Positions 1 to 9,486 of a stretch of 64,000 bases of DNA are shown here, piece by piece. The notes under the pieces are model-generated. The model did no database searches, was not told the origin of the DNA, and worked only from the letters and a program-made list of their open reading frames with translations. This DNA comes from an uncultured Lachnospiraceae bacterium (GTDB lineage: Bacteria; Bacillota; Clostridia; Lachnospirales; Lachnospiraceae): the NCBI GenBank assembly GCA_947631955.1, contig CANRNJ010000008.1, positions 1 through 64,000 on the forward strand, in the 5' to 3' direction. Every line of letters starts with the position of its first letter. Within the stretch, counting starts at the first letter, position 1. The translations under genes and the position numbers were made by a program.

Positions 1-62
1 GCATTTTTACGCTATTTGCCGGGTTTTTTTTATTCGACGGAAAACTTGAAATATTATGTAAA

Positions 63-776
63 TTACTTTTCATACTGATCGATCAAATCTTCTATCCGGT
101 CCGCCAGCGCCTGTTCGGAAGAGATCTTGCAGATCCGCGCTATATCCGACAACCGCATGAGCATGTCCGTAACGATCTTCTCCACCTCTTTGCTGTATGC
201 CTCCGGTCTGCATGCGCCAAGAGCGTCCGCAGACTCTTTGAGCGCCTGTATATCCTCTTCGTAGCTGCTGCCCTCTGCATAGTACTTGTCCGCCTTCTTC
301 AATACCTTGGCGGCTCTTGTAAGCGCCGGAAGCTCCTGCGGGATCTCGCGCAGAGGCGACTTGACCCAATCCTTGTCTTTCTTTTCCTCTTTCTTGATCT
401 CCTCCCAGTTCACGAGCACTTCATCCGGAGTTTCCGCGCTGCCTGTACCGAATACATGGGGATGTCTGCGCACCATTTTACGGCTGACTTCGTCCACCAC
501 ATCCTCCATTGTAAAAAGACCTTCTTCCTCCGCGATCCGGGCATGCATGACCACTTGGAGAAGCACATCCCCAAGCTCTTCCACCATATTCTCAAAATTG
601 CCGGTCTGCCCATAGATCCGGATGGCCGCAAGAAGTTCCGCCGCCTCCTCCGTCATGCAGGGCCTCAGGCTCTCATGGGTCTGTACTTTATCCCATGGAC
701 AGCCGTGTTCTCCCCGGAGCGTTTTTATGATCTCCAATAGATCTTCATATGTATATCTGCCGTTCTGCTTGTACAA
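63..776 (-). CDS. mazG: MazG nucleoside triphosphate pyrophosphohydrolase
   Basis: Predicted all-alpha NTP pyrophosphohydrolase, 237 aa, which hydrolyses (d)NTPs to NMP and pyrophosphate and is thought to clean non-canonical or excess nucleotides in the cytoplasm. The N-terminal half has the family motif GCPWDKxQTHESL near residue 25, followed by the metal-binding EEAAEL and EELGDVLLQVV segments; the C-terminal half is a second, more divergent MazG-like domain. The length is close to E. coli MazG. The start is a TTG preceded by a purine-rich AGAGAAGAG stretch, so the start call is less certain than the family call. It is the last gene visible on the left; in related genomes an HU gene often follows, but that would lie outside the window. 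Confidence 0.93.
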   Translation of the reverse strand: MYKQNGRYTYEDLLEIIKTLRGEHGCPWDKVQTHESLRPCMTEEAAELLAAIRIYGQTGNFENMVEELGDVLLQVVMHARIAEEEGLFTMEDVVDEVSRKMVRRHPHVFGTGSAETPDEVLVNWEEIKKEEKKDKDWVKSPLREIPQELPALTRAAKVLKKADKYYAEGSSYEEDIQALKESADALGACRPEAYSKEVEKIVTDMLMRLSDIARICKISSEQALADRIEDLIDQYEK

Positions 777-835
777 TTTCTCTTCTCTCTCTTACTATTT
801 ATTGTCAGTCCGTTTTATCTGCTTTCCGGATCCGG

Positions 836-2320
836 TTATGCACTCTTTGAAGAAGAGGAGCTGCCGGAAACGCTGCTCTCATTGCCGCTGACCGTTCCGG
901 TGCTGCTCTGGGTGCTGCTGCCGGAACTGGTACTTGGACTGCTGTTGCCGCTGACCGTGCTGCTCTCTTTTTCCAGATCCGTAAAGGAGTAGGTGATGTC
1001 CTCTCCGTCATTGTACAGATAGATCGTGTAACTCTTTGTTGCATAACCGCTCTTTCGCAGCGTGACGGTATGGCTTCCCACCGTTTTCTTGAAGCTGGCC
1101 GGTGAGATCCCTATATAATTGCCGTCTACATAGACCTCCACGTCCTGAGGCGCGTCAATGTATACCCGGTTGCCCGTAAGAGGCGCCAGAGCGTTTTCAC
1201 TGACGGTCTGGTCCGACTGCTGGTCTTCGTCTTCCGTCTGCGTTTCCAACTGATTTCCGCTTACGCTCTCGTCTTCCTCTTCATCCGTTTGTCTGGATTC
1301 TTCCAATGTAAAGGATATTTTTGCGTATTCCGAACCCACCTGTATATATTTGGTCAGCGAATCATATCCTTCCGCCTCCAGATGCACCTGATGGATACCA
1401 TAGGGAAGTTCGATGGCATTTTCAATATTGACCTGCGTTCCGTCTATTTTGACCGCAGCGTCCGCCGGTGTAACAGACAGCAGGATCATTCCGGTCTTAT
1501 CCTGTGCGACTTCGAGATCTCCCACATCCAGTACGATTTCTTTATTGCGCTCGATGGTAACGTCCTTGGCGGAATTTACGCCGTCCTTAGACAATACCAC
1601 CTGATAACTGCCCTCCGGCACGACCAGAAGCATGTCCTCCGTGATCTCGCGGATCACGGTGCTGCCCACCTCGATCCATCCGCCGATCAGCGCCTGATCG
1701 TTCTTCAGCCGCAGATATCCGTGTCCTCTCTCCACATTGATGCTGTAGATCTGGTGATCGACCCCTCGCACCGAAATCACATCCTGCGACACAATGTCCA
1801 TCACTTCCGCACGTTTTCCATCGGAAAGAACCACCACGTCATCCGGCAGGGAATAGGTGGACGATCCAATGACGGCCGTCTTGTTCACACCGCCCAGATC
1901 GTAATTATCGATGCTGTTGTACACCCACGCATCCGGGGATAACTGAATACTGGCGATCTGCCTTTTTCCCTTTAAGAAATTGACGTCTACGACATCTCCC
2001 GATTTGATCTGCGATATGGTCATGGGACTGCCGTACTTATCTTTGATATAGGTCGTTCCGTCATAATACAGGGTATACTGCCTGCCCGCTTTCATGTTCA
2101 TGAATGTAATGCCGTTGTTCTGGGCATCGACAGACACGACCACCGCGGTATCCGCCGAATCATAACTGCCGACGGAACTGACACTGAAGCCGGTATCTAC
2201 CGCATTATACTTTTTGTCTTTGGCCAATCCGACATTGCTTGCCTGCGATGTGCAGCCGGTGATAAGCATCGCCGCCGCCATCATGACGACCGCCGCAGTC
2301 TGTATAGTTCTTCTGTACAT
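836..2320 (-). CDS. PEGA-domain surface lipoprotein
   Basis: Lipoprotein of 494 aa. The signal peptide ends in lipobox LITGC, so Cys23 would be lipidated and the protein anchored on the outer face of the membrane. The central part is beta-rich. Two PEGA-type repeats are visible around residues 275-340 and 385-450 (key features: VxIDGxxV, GxHxVxLxxxGY, then a second VYVDGNYIG...GSHTVTLRKSGY). The last ~45 residues are a Ser/Gly/Thr-rich low-complexity tail, and VSGN or VSEN recurs in the linkers. The PEGA name comes from an extracellular domain often found in surface proteins; no enzymatic domain is seen. The start is an ATG with AAAGGATC upstream. It sits between mazG and the CotS-like gene on the same strand. 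The specific role is unknown. Confidence 0.85.
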   Translation of the reverse strand: MYRRTIQTAAVVMMAAAMLITGCTSQASNVGLAKDKKYNAVDTGFSVSSVGSYDSADTAVVVSVDAQNNGITFMNMKAGRQYTLYYDGTTYIKDKYGSPMTISQIKSGDVVDVNFLKGKRQIASIQLSPDAWVYNSIDNYDLGGVNKTAVIGSSTYSLPDDVVVLSDGKRAEVMDIVSQDVISVRGVDHQIYSINVERGHGYLRLKNDQALIGGWIEVGSTVIREITEDMLLVVPEGSYQVVLSKDGVNSAKDVTIERNKEIVLDVGDLEVAQDKTGMILLSVTPADAAVKIDGTQVNIENAIELPYGIHQVHLEAEGYDSLTKYIQVGSEYAKISFTLEESRQTDEEEDESVSGNQLETQTEDEDQQSDQTVSENALAPLTGNRVYIDAPQDVEVYVDGNYIGISPASFKKTVGSHTVTLRKSGYATKSYTIYLYNDGEDITYSFTDLEKESSTVSGNSSPSTSSGSSTQSSTGTVSGNESSVSGSSSSSKSA

Positions 2321-2353
2321 TCTGGCATGATCCTTTCTTTTCTCTCACAACGC

Positions 2354-3331
2354 TTACAGCTTAAAAATGCTTTCAAGGAAGAGCTGCTTCTCTCTTTCCT
2401 GCGCAAACAGTTTCTCGATCTTCTCCATATTCCTTCCGGGAATCCACGCTTTGCCTGAATTATAATAAAAATTGACGATTTTCCAGAACTTTTCAGGATA
2501 CGCCAACCGATAATACAACTGCCTGTAATCCCTGTCTGTCATGGTTCTTTCTGTATTATAACTCTCCAGCAGCATATTACCAAGCGTCTGCGACCAGTTA
2601 TTTTTTTCCAGAAGTTTTCGCATAAACAGGCACAGATCCCGTACCGGATAATCTCTTACGCATTTTTCAAAATTGATCAGGGAATTCCCGTTTTCCGTCT
2701 GTATGATATTGTGATACTGATAATCCCCGTGGCATACTACGGGAAACGTATAAGAGTCTTCCTCATAGGCATAATAACGCAATTCATCGGTAATTTGCAA
2801 GGCATTATTCATGAAATAGTCATAATGCTTCATCAGATATATCTCAAAATCGCTCTTCTGGCTTTTTTCCCACAGGAATTTCCTTACCTTTTTAAGTTCC
2901 CGGTTATGCTTCTCATACTCTTTCTCGATCCGGAATACCGGCTGTTTATCCCATTCCTCATAGGCCGACAGATCGGCTGTATTATGAAGTCTTGCAAGCG
3001 TTGCAGCGGCTTGGCGACATTCCTCCGCGCTCTTGTGGCTGCACTCCCTGCCTTCAAAATATGTTTTCAGCACATAGGGCATCCGGTCCTGATCGTAAAC
3101 GATCATCTCTCCTTCTCTTGTCCGCAGAATAGATTCCGCATTGACCGCGCCGCTTTCCTGTATATGTTTTAAGTAAAAATCCTGAAATAATATTTTATCG
3201 GCAGGCCCGCAGTATTCTTTCAATATGAGCAATCCCTGATCGGAATCGCACAGAATCGCGCCACGACCTTTCCATGTGCGGTTTACCTCTATATCATACT
3301 GGTCCAGCAAACTCACCGCTCTGTCATTCAC
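2354..3331 (-). CDS. CotS-like spore coat kinase-fold protein
   Basis: Protein of 325 aa with an aminoglycoside phosphotransferase/CotS-type kinase fold. The N-terminal lobe contains ILKEYCGP (candidate ATP-binding Lys), and the catalytic loop is HGDYQYHN around residue 200. The motif expected to follow, usually (I/V)DFD with a metal-binding Asp, reads INFEKC here, so catalysis may be impaired or altered. CotS-family proteins are spore coat components in Bacillus and Clostridia, which suggests a sporulating host. The start is a GTG eight bases after GGAGG. Its neighbours are the PEGA lipoprotein downstream and cca upstream, all on the minus strand. The family call is good; the substrate and whether it is active are unknown. 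Confidence 0.8.
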   Translation of the reverse strand: MNDRAVSLLDQYDIEVNRTWKGRGAILCDSDQGLLILKEYCGPADKILFQDFYLKHIQESGAVNAESILRTREGEMIVYDQDRMPYVLKTYFEGRECSHKSAEECRQAAATLARLHNTADLSAYEEWDKQPVFRIEKEYEKHNRELKKVRKFLWEKSQKSDFEIYLMKHYDYFMNNALQITDELRYYAYEEDSYTFPVVCHGDYQYHNIIQTENGNSLINFEKCVRDYPVRDLCLFMRKLLEKNNWSQTLGNMLLESYNTERTMTDRDYRQLYYRLAYPEKFWKIVNFYYNSGKAWIPGRNMEKIEKLFAQEREKQLFLESIFKL

Positions 3332-3402
3332 ACGAATCCCCTCCGCTTTGTCGTCTATCCTATCTTATGTGCAGCGTCAGGAAAGTATGAATTTGTTTTA
3401 AG

Positions 3403-4734
3403 TTATTGCCGTTTCTCCCTGCATACGGCGAGCAGTTCTTCCCGCGTGTTGCGCCGGGGCTCTTCCAGTACCAGTTCCAAGAGTTCATTTAAAAGGACTC
3501 CGATCTCTTTTCCCGCAGGGATGCCGAGCGCGATCAGGTCGCTGCCCGTTACCGCCAGATCCTTCAGGCTCAGACATTCCTGCCTTTCAAGGATCCCCTC
3601 ATATATCTTTTGTATATCCGCAAGATTTTGAAGCTTTTCTTCCCTGTGATAATCGCTCTGAGCGTATATGTCCGCATATTGGACGGCAGACAGCATCGGA
3701 AAGATATCGGTGCCGATGCGGTTGACCGCGTGTCTTACACCGCTCTCCGATGCACGGATCCTTTCATCATGATAACGCACGATACGCGACACCTTGTCGA
3801 TCGTGTCGTTGTCGAATTTAAGACGTTTCAGGATCTGTACGGTCATTTTTTCACCGGCCGCGGCGTGCCCTTTGTTATGGGTGATCCCTTTCTCGTCGAT
3901 CGTAAGGGTCTGCGGCTTGCCGATGTCATGAAACAACATTCCGAGGCGCAGCACTTTGTCCGGCGGGACCATCTGCATAGAATGTAATATATGCTCTCCC
4001 ACGCTGTAACAGTGGTGCGGGTTATTTTGAGCCGTTTCCATACACAGGTCAAACTCCGGCAGGATCTGTTTCGTAATGCCTGTTTCATACGCTGTGCGCA
4101 GATGATCCGGGTGCTCTGACACTACCAGTTTGACCAGTTCGACTTGGATCCTCTCCGCGCTGATCCGCTGAAGATTAGGGGCCAGTGCGCGGATCGCCTC
4201 TCTTGTTCCGGCATCGATCCGGTATCCGAGCTGCGCCGAAAAACGGACCGCCCTCAGCATCCTCAGAGCGTCTTCAGAAAACCGCTCTTTTGGATCTCCG
4301 ACACAGCGGACCACCCCTTCTTCCATGTCCTTCATTCCGTTGAAGATATCCACCAATCCCCTGTCCTCATTATAGGCCATGGCATTGATCGTAAAATCCC
4401 GGCGTTTCAGGTCTTCCTCCAGACTGGGGGTATATGTAACTTCTCTGGGGTGCCTTCCGTCTTCGTAAACCCCGTCTATGCGGTATGTTGTGACCTCAAA
4501 CCCTTCTCCGCCCATAAGGACCATGACCGTTCCGTGTTTGATCCCGGTATCCGCCGTTCTCGGAAACAGGCTCTTCGTTTCCTCCGGTCTGGCAGATGTG
4601 GTGATATCCCAGTCGTCAGGGACCCTTCCCAGCACGGAATCCCTGACGCAGCCGCCCACCGCATACGCTTCGTAACCTGCCGCTGTCAGAGTTTCCATGA
4701 TCTTCTTTACTTTATCAGGCAGCTGTATCTGCAT
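3403..4734 (-). CDS. cca: CCA tRNA nucleotidyltransferase with HD domain
   Basis: Adds or repairs the 3'-terminal CCA of tRNAs using CTP and ATP. The 443-aa protein has the class II nucleotidyltransferase head with GGCVRDSVLG near residue 27 and the metal-binding DWDI, the RRDFTINAMAY motif near residue 110, the RNA/ribose-recognition region with EDALRMLRAVRF, and a C-terminal HD phosphohydrolase-like domain (LFHDIGKP). The start is an ATG after GAGGAATTGGT. The enzyme is probably essential here: both tRNA genes in this window (tRNA-Pro and tRNA-Arg) lack a genomically encoded CCA end. Confidence 0.96.
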   Translation of the reverse strand: MQIQLPDKVKKIMETLTAAGYEAYAVGGCVRDSVLGRVPDDWDITTSARPEETKSLFPRTADTGIKHGTVMVLMGGEGFEVTTYRIDGVYEDGRHPREVTYTPSLEEDLKRRDFTINAMAYNEDRGLVDIFNGMKDMEEGVVRCVGDPKERFSEDALRMLRAVRFSAQLGYRIDAGTREAIRALAPNLQRISAERIQVELVKLVVSEHPDHLRTAYETGITKQILPEFDLCMETAQNNPHHCYSVGEHILHSMQMVPPDKVLRLGMLFHDIGKPQTLTIDEKGITHNKGHAAAGEKMTVQILKRLKFDNDTIDKVSRIVRYHDERIRASESGVRHAVNRIGTDIFPMLSAVQYADIYAQSDYHREEKLQNLADIQKIYEGILERQECLSLKDLAVTGSDLIALGIPAGKEIGVLLNELLELVLEEPRRNTREELLAVCREKRQ

Positions 4735-4752
4735 ACCAATTCCTCATTTCGA

Positions 4753-4992
4753 TCAGCCGATGCTCGGTCCTTTGAAAAGATCCTTTACATTTTCCAGATG
4801 AACATCCGGCATCTCTTCCTCCTTGGCCAGCGAGTTGACCAGATCGTCTATCTCCTCTCTGGACATCATGCCGCGTCCCCGCTCAATAAACTCTTTTTTC
4901 TCGTCGTCGGTCATATCTACGAAGCGGTCCATCGCAAGGCGGTTTGAAGTGATTGCAAGGCCAAGATTCAAAGGCATATTGTTATAATCCAT
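4753..4992 (-). CDS. Small conserved protein of unknown function
   Basis: Acidic 79-aa protein, rich in charged residues, predicted soluble and mostly helical. It contains MTDDEKKEFIERGRGMMSREEIDDLVNSL-like sequence, a pattern I associate with short conserved proteins of Lachnospiraceae, but I cannot name a function. I chose the ATG at 4992 over one 12 bases upstream because the upstream ATG directly abuts the GGAAGG element. Only 18 bases separate it from cca downstream, so the two are probably co-transcribed. Confidence 0.7.
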   Translation of the reverse strand: MDYNNMPLNLGLAITSNRLAMDRFVDMTDDEKKEFIERGRGMMSREEIDDLVNSLAKEEEMPDVHLENVKDLFKGPSIG

Positions 4993-5107
4993 TTTCCGTC
5001 GCATCCTTCCTATACATAATTTTCGTTTTTATTATTATGTACGGAAGGAAGCCGCCGTATACCTGCAATAAGAAAATACCGGGTTTTCTCCGCAAGGCGC
5101 GGGACAG

Positions 5108-7339
5108 TTACGCCAGCGGCGCGATCCCTTTTAACCGGATGTCTGCACTGGACGCGGCGACAAGTATTTCATAATCGCCCGGATCGGTAACAAATTCATG
5201 CCGGTCTTCATCATAATATGCAAAATCTTCCCGCTTCAGTGTGACCGCCACTTTTCTGGTCTTCCCCGGAGCAAGCTCCACCTTGGAATAAGCCTTCAGT
5301 TCCTTGTCCGGCCGGTCGATCTTGGCCCCGATCGGCGCCACATAGACCTGCGCGGTTTCCGCGCCGACCCTTTTACCTGCATTTTTGACCGTAAATGAAA
5401 GCTTGATCTCCCCGCTTTTTTCCGTCTTAAGAGTCAGACCGCCATATGTAAAATGCGTATACGACAAACCGTGTCCGAAACAAAACGCCGGTGTAATGCG
5501 CTGTCTGTCAAAATACCTGTAGCCGCAGTACAGACCTTCTTCCAGTGTAATGGATCCCCACACGCCAAACTGCCCGTTCTTTGCAGTCACACAGTCCTCA
5601 TATACATCCGGGAAGGTCTCCGCCAGTTTTCCGGAAGGATTGATATCTCCAAACAGGATCTTGGCAAAAGCGGTTCCCGTTTCCATGCCTGCATAATAAC
5701 TCCACAGGATCGCCCGCGCTTTGTCCCGCCACGGCATCTCAACGGGGGAGCCTCCCACCAGTGTGACGATCATATCTTTTCTGACCTTCAAAAGCTCTTC
5801 GATCAGCATATCCTGTTCATAAGGCAGCTTCATATCGACTCTGTCGGCGCCCTCACTGTCAATATAATGATTCAGTCCGCCCACAAAGATAACCGCATCG
5901 GCATCCTTGGCCGCTTCGACCGCCTCCGCAAAAAGCGCCTTATTCTTCTCGTGGACCTCTTCCTGTTCTCTCTTTAACTGCGCCAGCCGTTCGTTCTCCT
6001 GTGCGCGATGGTTCTCCGGCACATCCTCTTCCCGGACAAGGATCCCCGCCGTCGAATCCTTAAGATCGTCCAGACTGTCCGCCTGCCAGTTGTGATCGAA
6101 CGTCTTCGGCTTCTCCGGCACATGATAACCCTTTACATATTTTACCTGTGTGCCGCCGCCCAGATAACACTTCAATCCCATCAAGGGGCAGATCTCATAC
6201 AGCGCCTTGATCTCGGCGCTTCCGCCGCCGTCTGAATGTATCGTAACGGCATTTTGCCCGATGACCACCAGTTTCTTGATCTTCGCTGCATCAAGAGGCA
6301 GGGCCTGCCGTTCGTTTTTCAGAAGGATCATCGACTCTTCCGCCGCGCGCAGGATCATATTCCGGTGATCCGGCGTATTGTATGTGCCCGTCTTCCGATC
6401 CGCTTTCTCCTTGCCGATCATCTTAAGCCGGAACATCATCCGCAGCAGATTGCGTACTTTGGCATCCACCGCTTCCTCGGAAACTTCGCCTTTTTGGATC
6501 AGTTCTTTTAACGGATTGGCCAGCATGTATTCATCGAAATCAGGAAATACCGACATTTCAAGATCCAGAGAACACTCGGCCGCCTCTTTGGTCAAATGCA
6601 CGCCGCCCCAGTCGCTGATCACGGCGCCGTCAAAGCCCCACTCTTCACGCAGCACCTTATCCAACAGCTGTTTGTTTTCGCAACAGTGGTATCCGTTCAC
6701 CTTATTGTACGCCCCCATGACAGAATATGCATGGCCTTCCTGTACTGCTGCCTTAAAAGCCGGAAAATAAATTTCATGGAGCGTTCTGTCGTCTATCTTT
6801 TCATCGACCATCAGCCGGTCCGTTTCCTGAACGTTGGCTGCAAAATGCTTTACGCACGCCGCCACATCGTTATCCTGTATCCCTTTGATGAACGGCACCG
6901 CAAGCGTTGCCGTCAGTTTCGGGTCCTCGCTCATATACTCGAAATTCCTTCCGCACAGCGGGCTCCTTTTGATATTTATGCCCGGAGCAAGGATCACATC
7001 TTTGCCGCGGCCTCTGGCCTCCGCTCCGAGGACCTTCCCGATCTCATACGCCCGGTAAGGATTCCACGTTGAAGCCAGCGCGCTGTTGCTTGGCAGATAA
7101 GATACTCTGTCGTCGTTATTGCCTGCCGGTATCCACCTGTCGCTCATGAACTCCTCCCGAACCCCCATCGGGCCGTCGGAAGTTTCGATACCCGGAATCC
7201 CAAGCCGCTCCACGCCGCCTGAACGGAAGAGAGATGCCGCGTGGATCATGGATATCTTCTCGTCAAGCGTCATTTTACGGATCAGACTTTCGATCTCTTT
7301 CTCTGTTCTCTTATGGTTCTTTTTGGTGTCCGTCCTCAT
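5108..7339 (-). CDS. GH3 family beta-glucosidase/beta-xylosidase
   Basis: Cytoplasmic glycoside hydrolase family 3 enzyme, 743 aa, with no signal peptide. Its order is the N-terminal TIM-barrel (residues ~15-300), the alpha/beta sandwich (~345-570), and a C-terminal fibronectin III-like domain (~640-740). The family motifs KHFAANVQETDR and the nucleophile motif GAVISDWGG are present; Asp243 is the predicted nucleophile. It should release terminal beta-linked sugars from oligosaccharides. I chose the ATG at 7339 over one 42 bases upstream because GGAG lies eight bases before it. It lies 79 bases downstream of a GH127 gene on the same strand, so the pair is likely an operon acting on plant side-chain oligosaccharides. 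The exact sugar specificity cannot be read from sequence. Confidence 0.93.
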   Translation of the reverse strand: MRTDTKKNHKRTEKEIESLIRKMTLDEKISMIHAASLFRSGGVERLGIPGIETSDGPMGVREEFMSDRWIPAGNNDDRVSYLPSNSALASTWNPYRAYEIGKVLGAEARGRGKDVILAPGINIKRSPLCGRNFEYMSEDPKLTATLAVPFIKGIQDNDVAACVKHFAANVQETDRLMVDEKIDDRTLHEIYFPAFKAAVQEGHAYSVMGAYNKVNGYHCCENKQLLDKVLREEWGFDGAVISDWGGVHLTKEAAECSLDLEMSVFPDFDEYMLANPLKELIQKGEVSEEAVDAKVRNLLRMMFRLKMIGKEKADRKTGTYNTPDHRNMILRAAEESMILLKNERQALPLDAAKIKKLVVIGQNAVTIHSDGGGSAEIKALYEICPLMGLKCYLGGGTQVKYVKGYHVPEKPKTFDHNWQADSLDDLKDSTAGILVREEDVPENHRAQENERLAQLKREQEEVHEKNKALFAEAVEAAKDADAVIFVGGLNHYIDSEGADRVDMKLPYEQDMLIEELLKVRKDMIVTLVGGSPVEMPWRDKARAILWSYYAGMETGTAFAKILFGDINPSGKLAETFPDVYEDCVTAKNGQFGVWGSITLEEGLYCGYRYFDRQRITPAFCFGHGLSYTHFTYGGLTLKTEKSGEIKLSFTVKNAGKRVGAETAQVYVAPIGAKIDRPDKELKAYSKVELAPGKTRKVAVTLKREDFAYYDEDRHEFVTDPGDYEILVAASSADIRLKGIAPLA

Positions 7340-7417
7340 GATATGGCTCCTTTCAATCTTTTTTGATGCTCTTAACAGCAATGATATGTTCGGGGCAGCT
7401 GCGTATCAGGCTCCGCT

Positions 7418-9349
7418 TTATCTGCGTTCGGGGATCCATACCCGCATCGGGTTAAGTCCCCGGTTGCCCCATGCATAATAAGGTATCATCGTGATCCGGC
7501 AGTCCGTGTGTTGAGGCGCTTTCTCACTATAGAGTCCTTCCTGCTCCTGCGTCCTGTACCCTTCCGCATATATTTCCCTTATCCCGCAGAGTTTGTCCGG
7601 CATAAAATCGCTTAACACAGCCGAACCGCCCTCTTTTAAGGAAAGCGTCAGGACGTCCCCTTCGTTGTCCGCTCCTTCGGCGCAGTATACCAGCGGCCCG
7701 CAGGCGACCGCGGCTTTGCCGGTATCCGCCGCCACCCTGCTGTCAGCATACACTCTCCGGACGGACATATCCAGTTCTACCGTCAGAACGTCCGCAGCGG
7801 TATAATCCCCGCTGACATCGGCGTAACCGCTGCGGATCTCACAGGGGATCTCTTCTCCGTTCCTGCGGATCACCGCACCGTGGCTCCACGCCGGAATATG
7901 TATCATAAGCGGAACGGACATGACACCGTCCTGCGGTGCAAAGCGGTATTCCACCAGACCGTCGTACGGATATGCCGTTTGAACGGTGACGGTGCCCTGG
8001 AAGGCTTCTCTTACATCCAGCGTTCCGCTGATAAACAGATTGTTGAACAGTTTCCCGTCCGTTTCATGCCACGCATAGTCGGCTATGGAAGATATCAGCC
8101 TTGCCGCATTGGGCGGGCAGCAGGCGCAGGCGAACCATTTAGGCCGCACCGGCAGCGCGTGCCTGTGGGTTTTGGCCTCTCCGGATATCCCCGGCAGCAC
8201 CTCCAGCGGATTTACATAGAAAAACCGGGTTCCGTCCAGCTGCATACCCGCCAGCACACAGTTATACAGGGCCCGTTCCATCACATCGGCATACCGGCCA
8301 TCTCTTTCCAGATACAGCATCCGGTTAGAAAAGAAGATCAGCCCAATCGCGGCACAGGTTTCCGCGTATGCCGTATCATTGGGCAGGTGGTAATCTTTGG
8401 TAAACGCCTCTCCCTCGTACGCGGAACCGATGGCGCCCGTCACATACATCTGGCATCCCGTGATGTTGTTCCACAGCGTCCTGCAGGCGTCTTTAAGGCT
8501 GGCGTCCTTTGTTTCGTACGCGGCATCCGCCATTCCGGTGTACAGATACACGGCCCTGACCGCATGTCCCACCGCTTTGGTCTGCATACGGACGGGCGCG
8601 CTGTTCTGGGCATACTCTTTATCATCGGCTAAGCTGCCCCATACGCTCCACTTGTTTTTCTGTTTTTCCTGTGCAAAATAATCGCTGTTGACGCCGCGCA
8701 CGTTAATAAAATGAAGCGAGAGTTCCTTATATCTCTCCTCATTGGTGCAGCGGTACAGCCGCATGAGCGCCAGTTCTATCTCCGGATGGCCGGGGTATCC
8801 CTCGGCTCCCTCTTCAATAAAATGTTTGTAGATATGATCTGCCATCCGGCACATGATCGTCAGAAACTTCTTTTTCCCGGTACACTCCGCATAAGCCACC
8901 GCCGCTTCGATCATATGCCCCGCGCAGTATAATTCGTGGGCTTCGTGCAGATTCGTCCAGCGTCTGCCCGGTTCCTTGACCGTAAAATAGGTATTGAGAT
9001 ATCCGTCTTCATGCTGCGCTTCTCCGATTAGATCGATCAGCTCGTCGCAGCGTCTTTCCAGTTCCGGATCCGGCTTCTGCGCTAAGGAGTACGCCGCGCC
9101 TTCCAGCCATTTTGCGGCGTCGCTGTCCTGAAAGACCATTCCGTAAAATTCACCGCTGCACTTGCCCGTACGCAGTTTTTCCGCCGCCATGCGGAAATTT
9201 TCGATACAGTGGCTTTTCTCCGCCCCTTCGATCCGGTCGTTCAGCGCGTCTTCCTGATACGGAAGCACCACGTCTTTGACCAATCTCGAATATCTGCCCC
9301 AAAAGCCTTCCGCTATTTTAAATTTCCCGACAAATTTTAAATCTCCCAT
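7418..9349 (-). CDS. GH127 beta-L-arabinofuranosidase-like enzyme
   Basis: Protein of 643 aa of the DUF1680/GH127 family, predicted to remove terminal beta-L-arabinofuranosyl residues from plant glycans or glycoproteins. The (alpha/alpha)6 barrel occupies roughly residues 1-430, followed by beta-sandwich regions. The zinc-thiolate catalytic set known from Bifidobacterium HypBA1 is present: Glu330 and Cys332 in YAETCAAIG, then the Cys410-Cys411 pair in CACCPPN, with almost identical spacing; one Cys of that pair acts as the nucleophile. There is no signal peptide, so it acts in the cytoplasm on imported oligosaccharides. The GH3 gene follows directly downstream. Confidence 0.92.
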   Translation of the reverse strand: MGDLKFVGKFKIAEGFWGRYSRLVKDVVLPYQEDALNDRIEGAEKSHCIENFRMAAEKLRTGKCSGEFYGMVFQDSDAAKWLEGAAYSLAQKPDPELERRCDELIDLIGEAQHEDGYLNTYFTVKEPGRRWTNLHEAHELYCAGHMIEAAVAYAECTGKKKFLTIMCRMADHIYKHFIEEGAEGYPGHPEIELALMRLYRCTNEERYKELSLHFINVRGVNSDYFAQEKQKNKWSVWGSLADDKEYAQNSAPVRMQTKAVGHAVRAVYLYTGMADAAYETKDASLKDACRTLWNNITGCQMYVTGAIGSAYEGEAFTKDYHLPNDTAYAETCAAIGLIFFSNRMLYLERDGRYADVMERALYNCVLAGMQLDGTRFFYVNPLEVLPGISGEAKTHRHALPVRPKWFACACCPPNAARLISSIADYAWHETDGKLFNNLFISGTLDVREAFQGTVTVQTAYPYDGLVEYRFAPQDGVMSVPLMIHIPAWSHGAVIRRNGEEIPCEIRSGYADVSGDYTAADVLTVELDMSVRRVYADSRVAADTGKAAVACGPLVYCAEGADNEGDVLTLSLKEGGSAVLSDFMPDKLCGIREIYAEGYRTQEQEGLYSEKAPQHTDCRITMIPYYAWGNRGLNPMRVWIPERR

Positions 9350-9435
9350 TTCCTTCTCTCCGTTATTGATCTTATGCGGTGTGAATGTAAATTCTGCGCC
9401 CGCCCGCGCAAACGGGCAGAAAATCCTGCTTTTAT

Positions 9436-9480
9436 GAAAAAAATAAGCTTTACAGTCTTGTGATAAAAACCATAAAGCCT
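9436..9480 (-). terminator. Intrinsic terminator of tRNA-Pro
   Basis: On the minus strand, AGGCTTTA pairs with TAAAGCTT (8 bp, one G-T) and is followed by ATTTTTTTC. It starts only a few bases past the 3' end of the tRNA, consistent with a monocistronic tRNA unit. Confidence 0.7.
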
Positions 9481-9486
9481 AACAAA

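Noticed and set aside
1..62. Sequence left of mazG
   Set aside because: Only 62 bases are present; no gene or terminator can be supported, although HU is a frequent neighbour in related genomes.
1289..1942. Long plus-strand ORF of 217 codons opposite the PEGA lipoprotein gene
   Set aside because: It is a frame shadow of the minus-strand lipoprotein gene, with no ribosome-binding site and no recognisable protein features. The same holds for the long ORFs opposite galK (47231-48322) and the ABC exporter (54074-55465).
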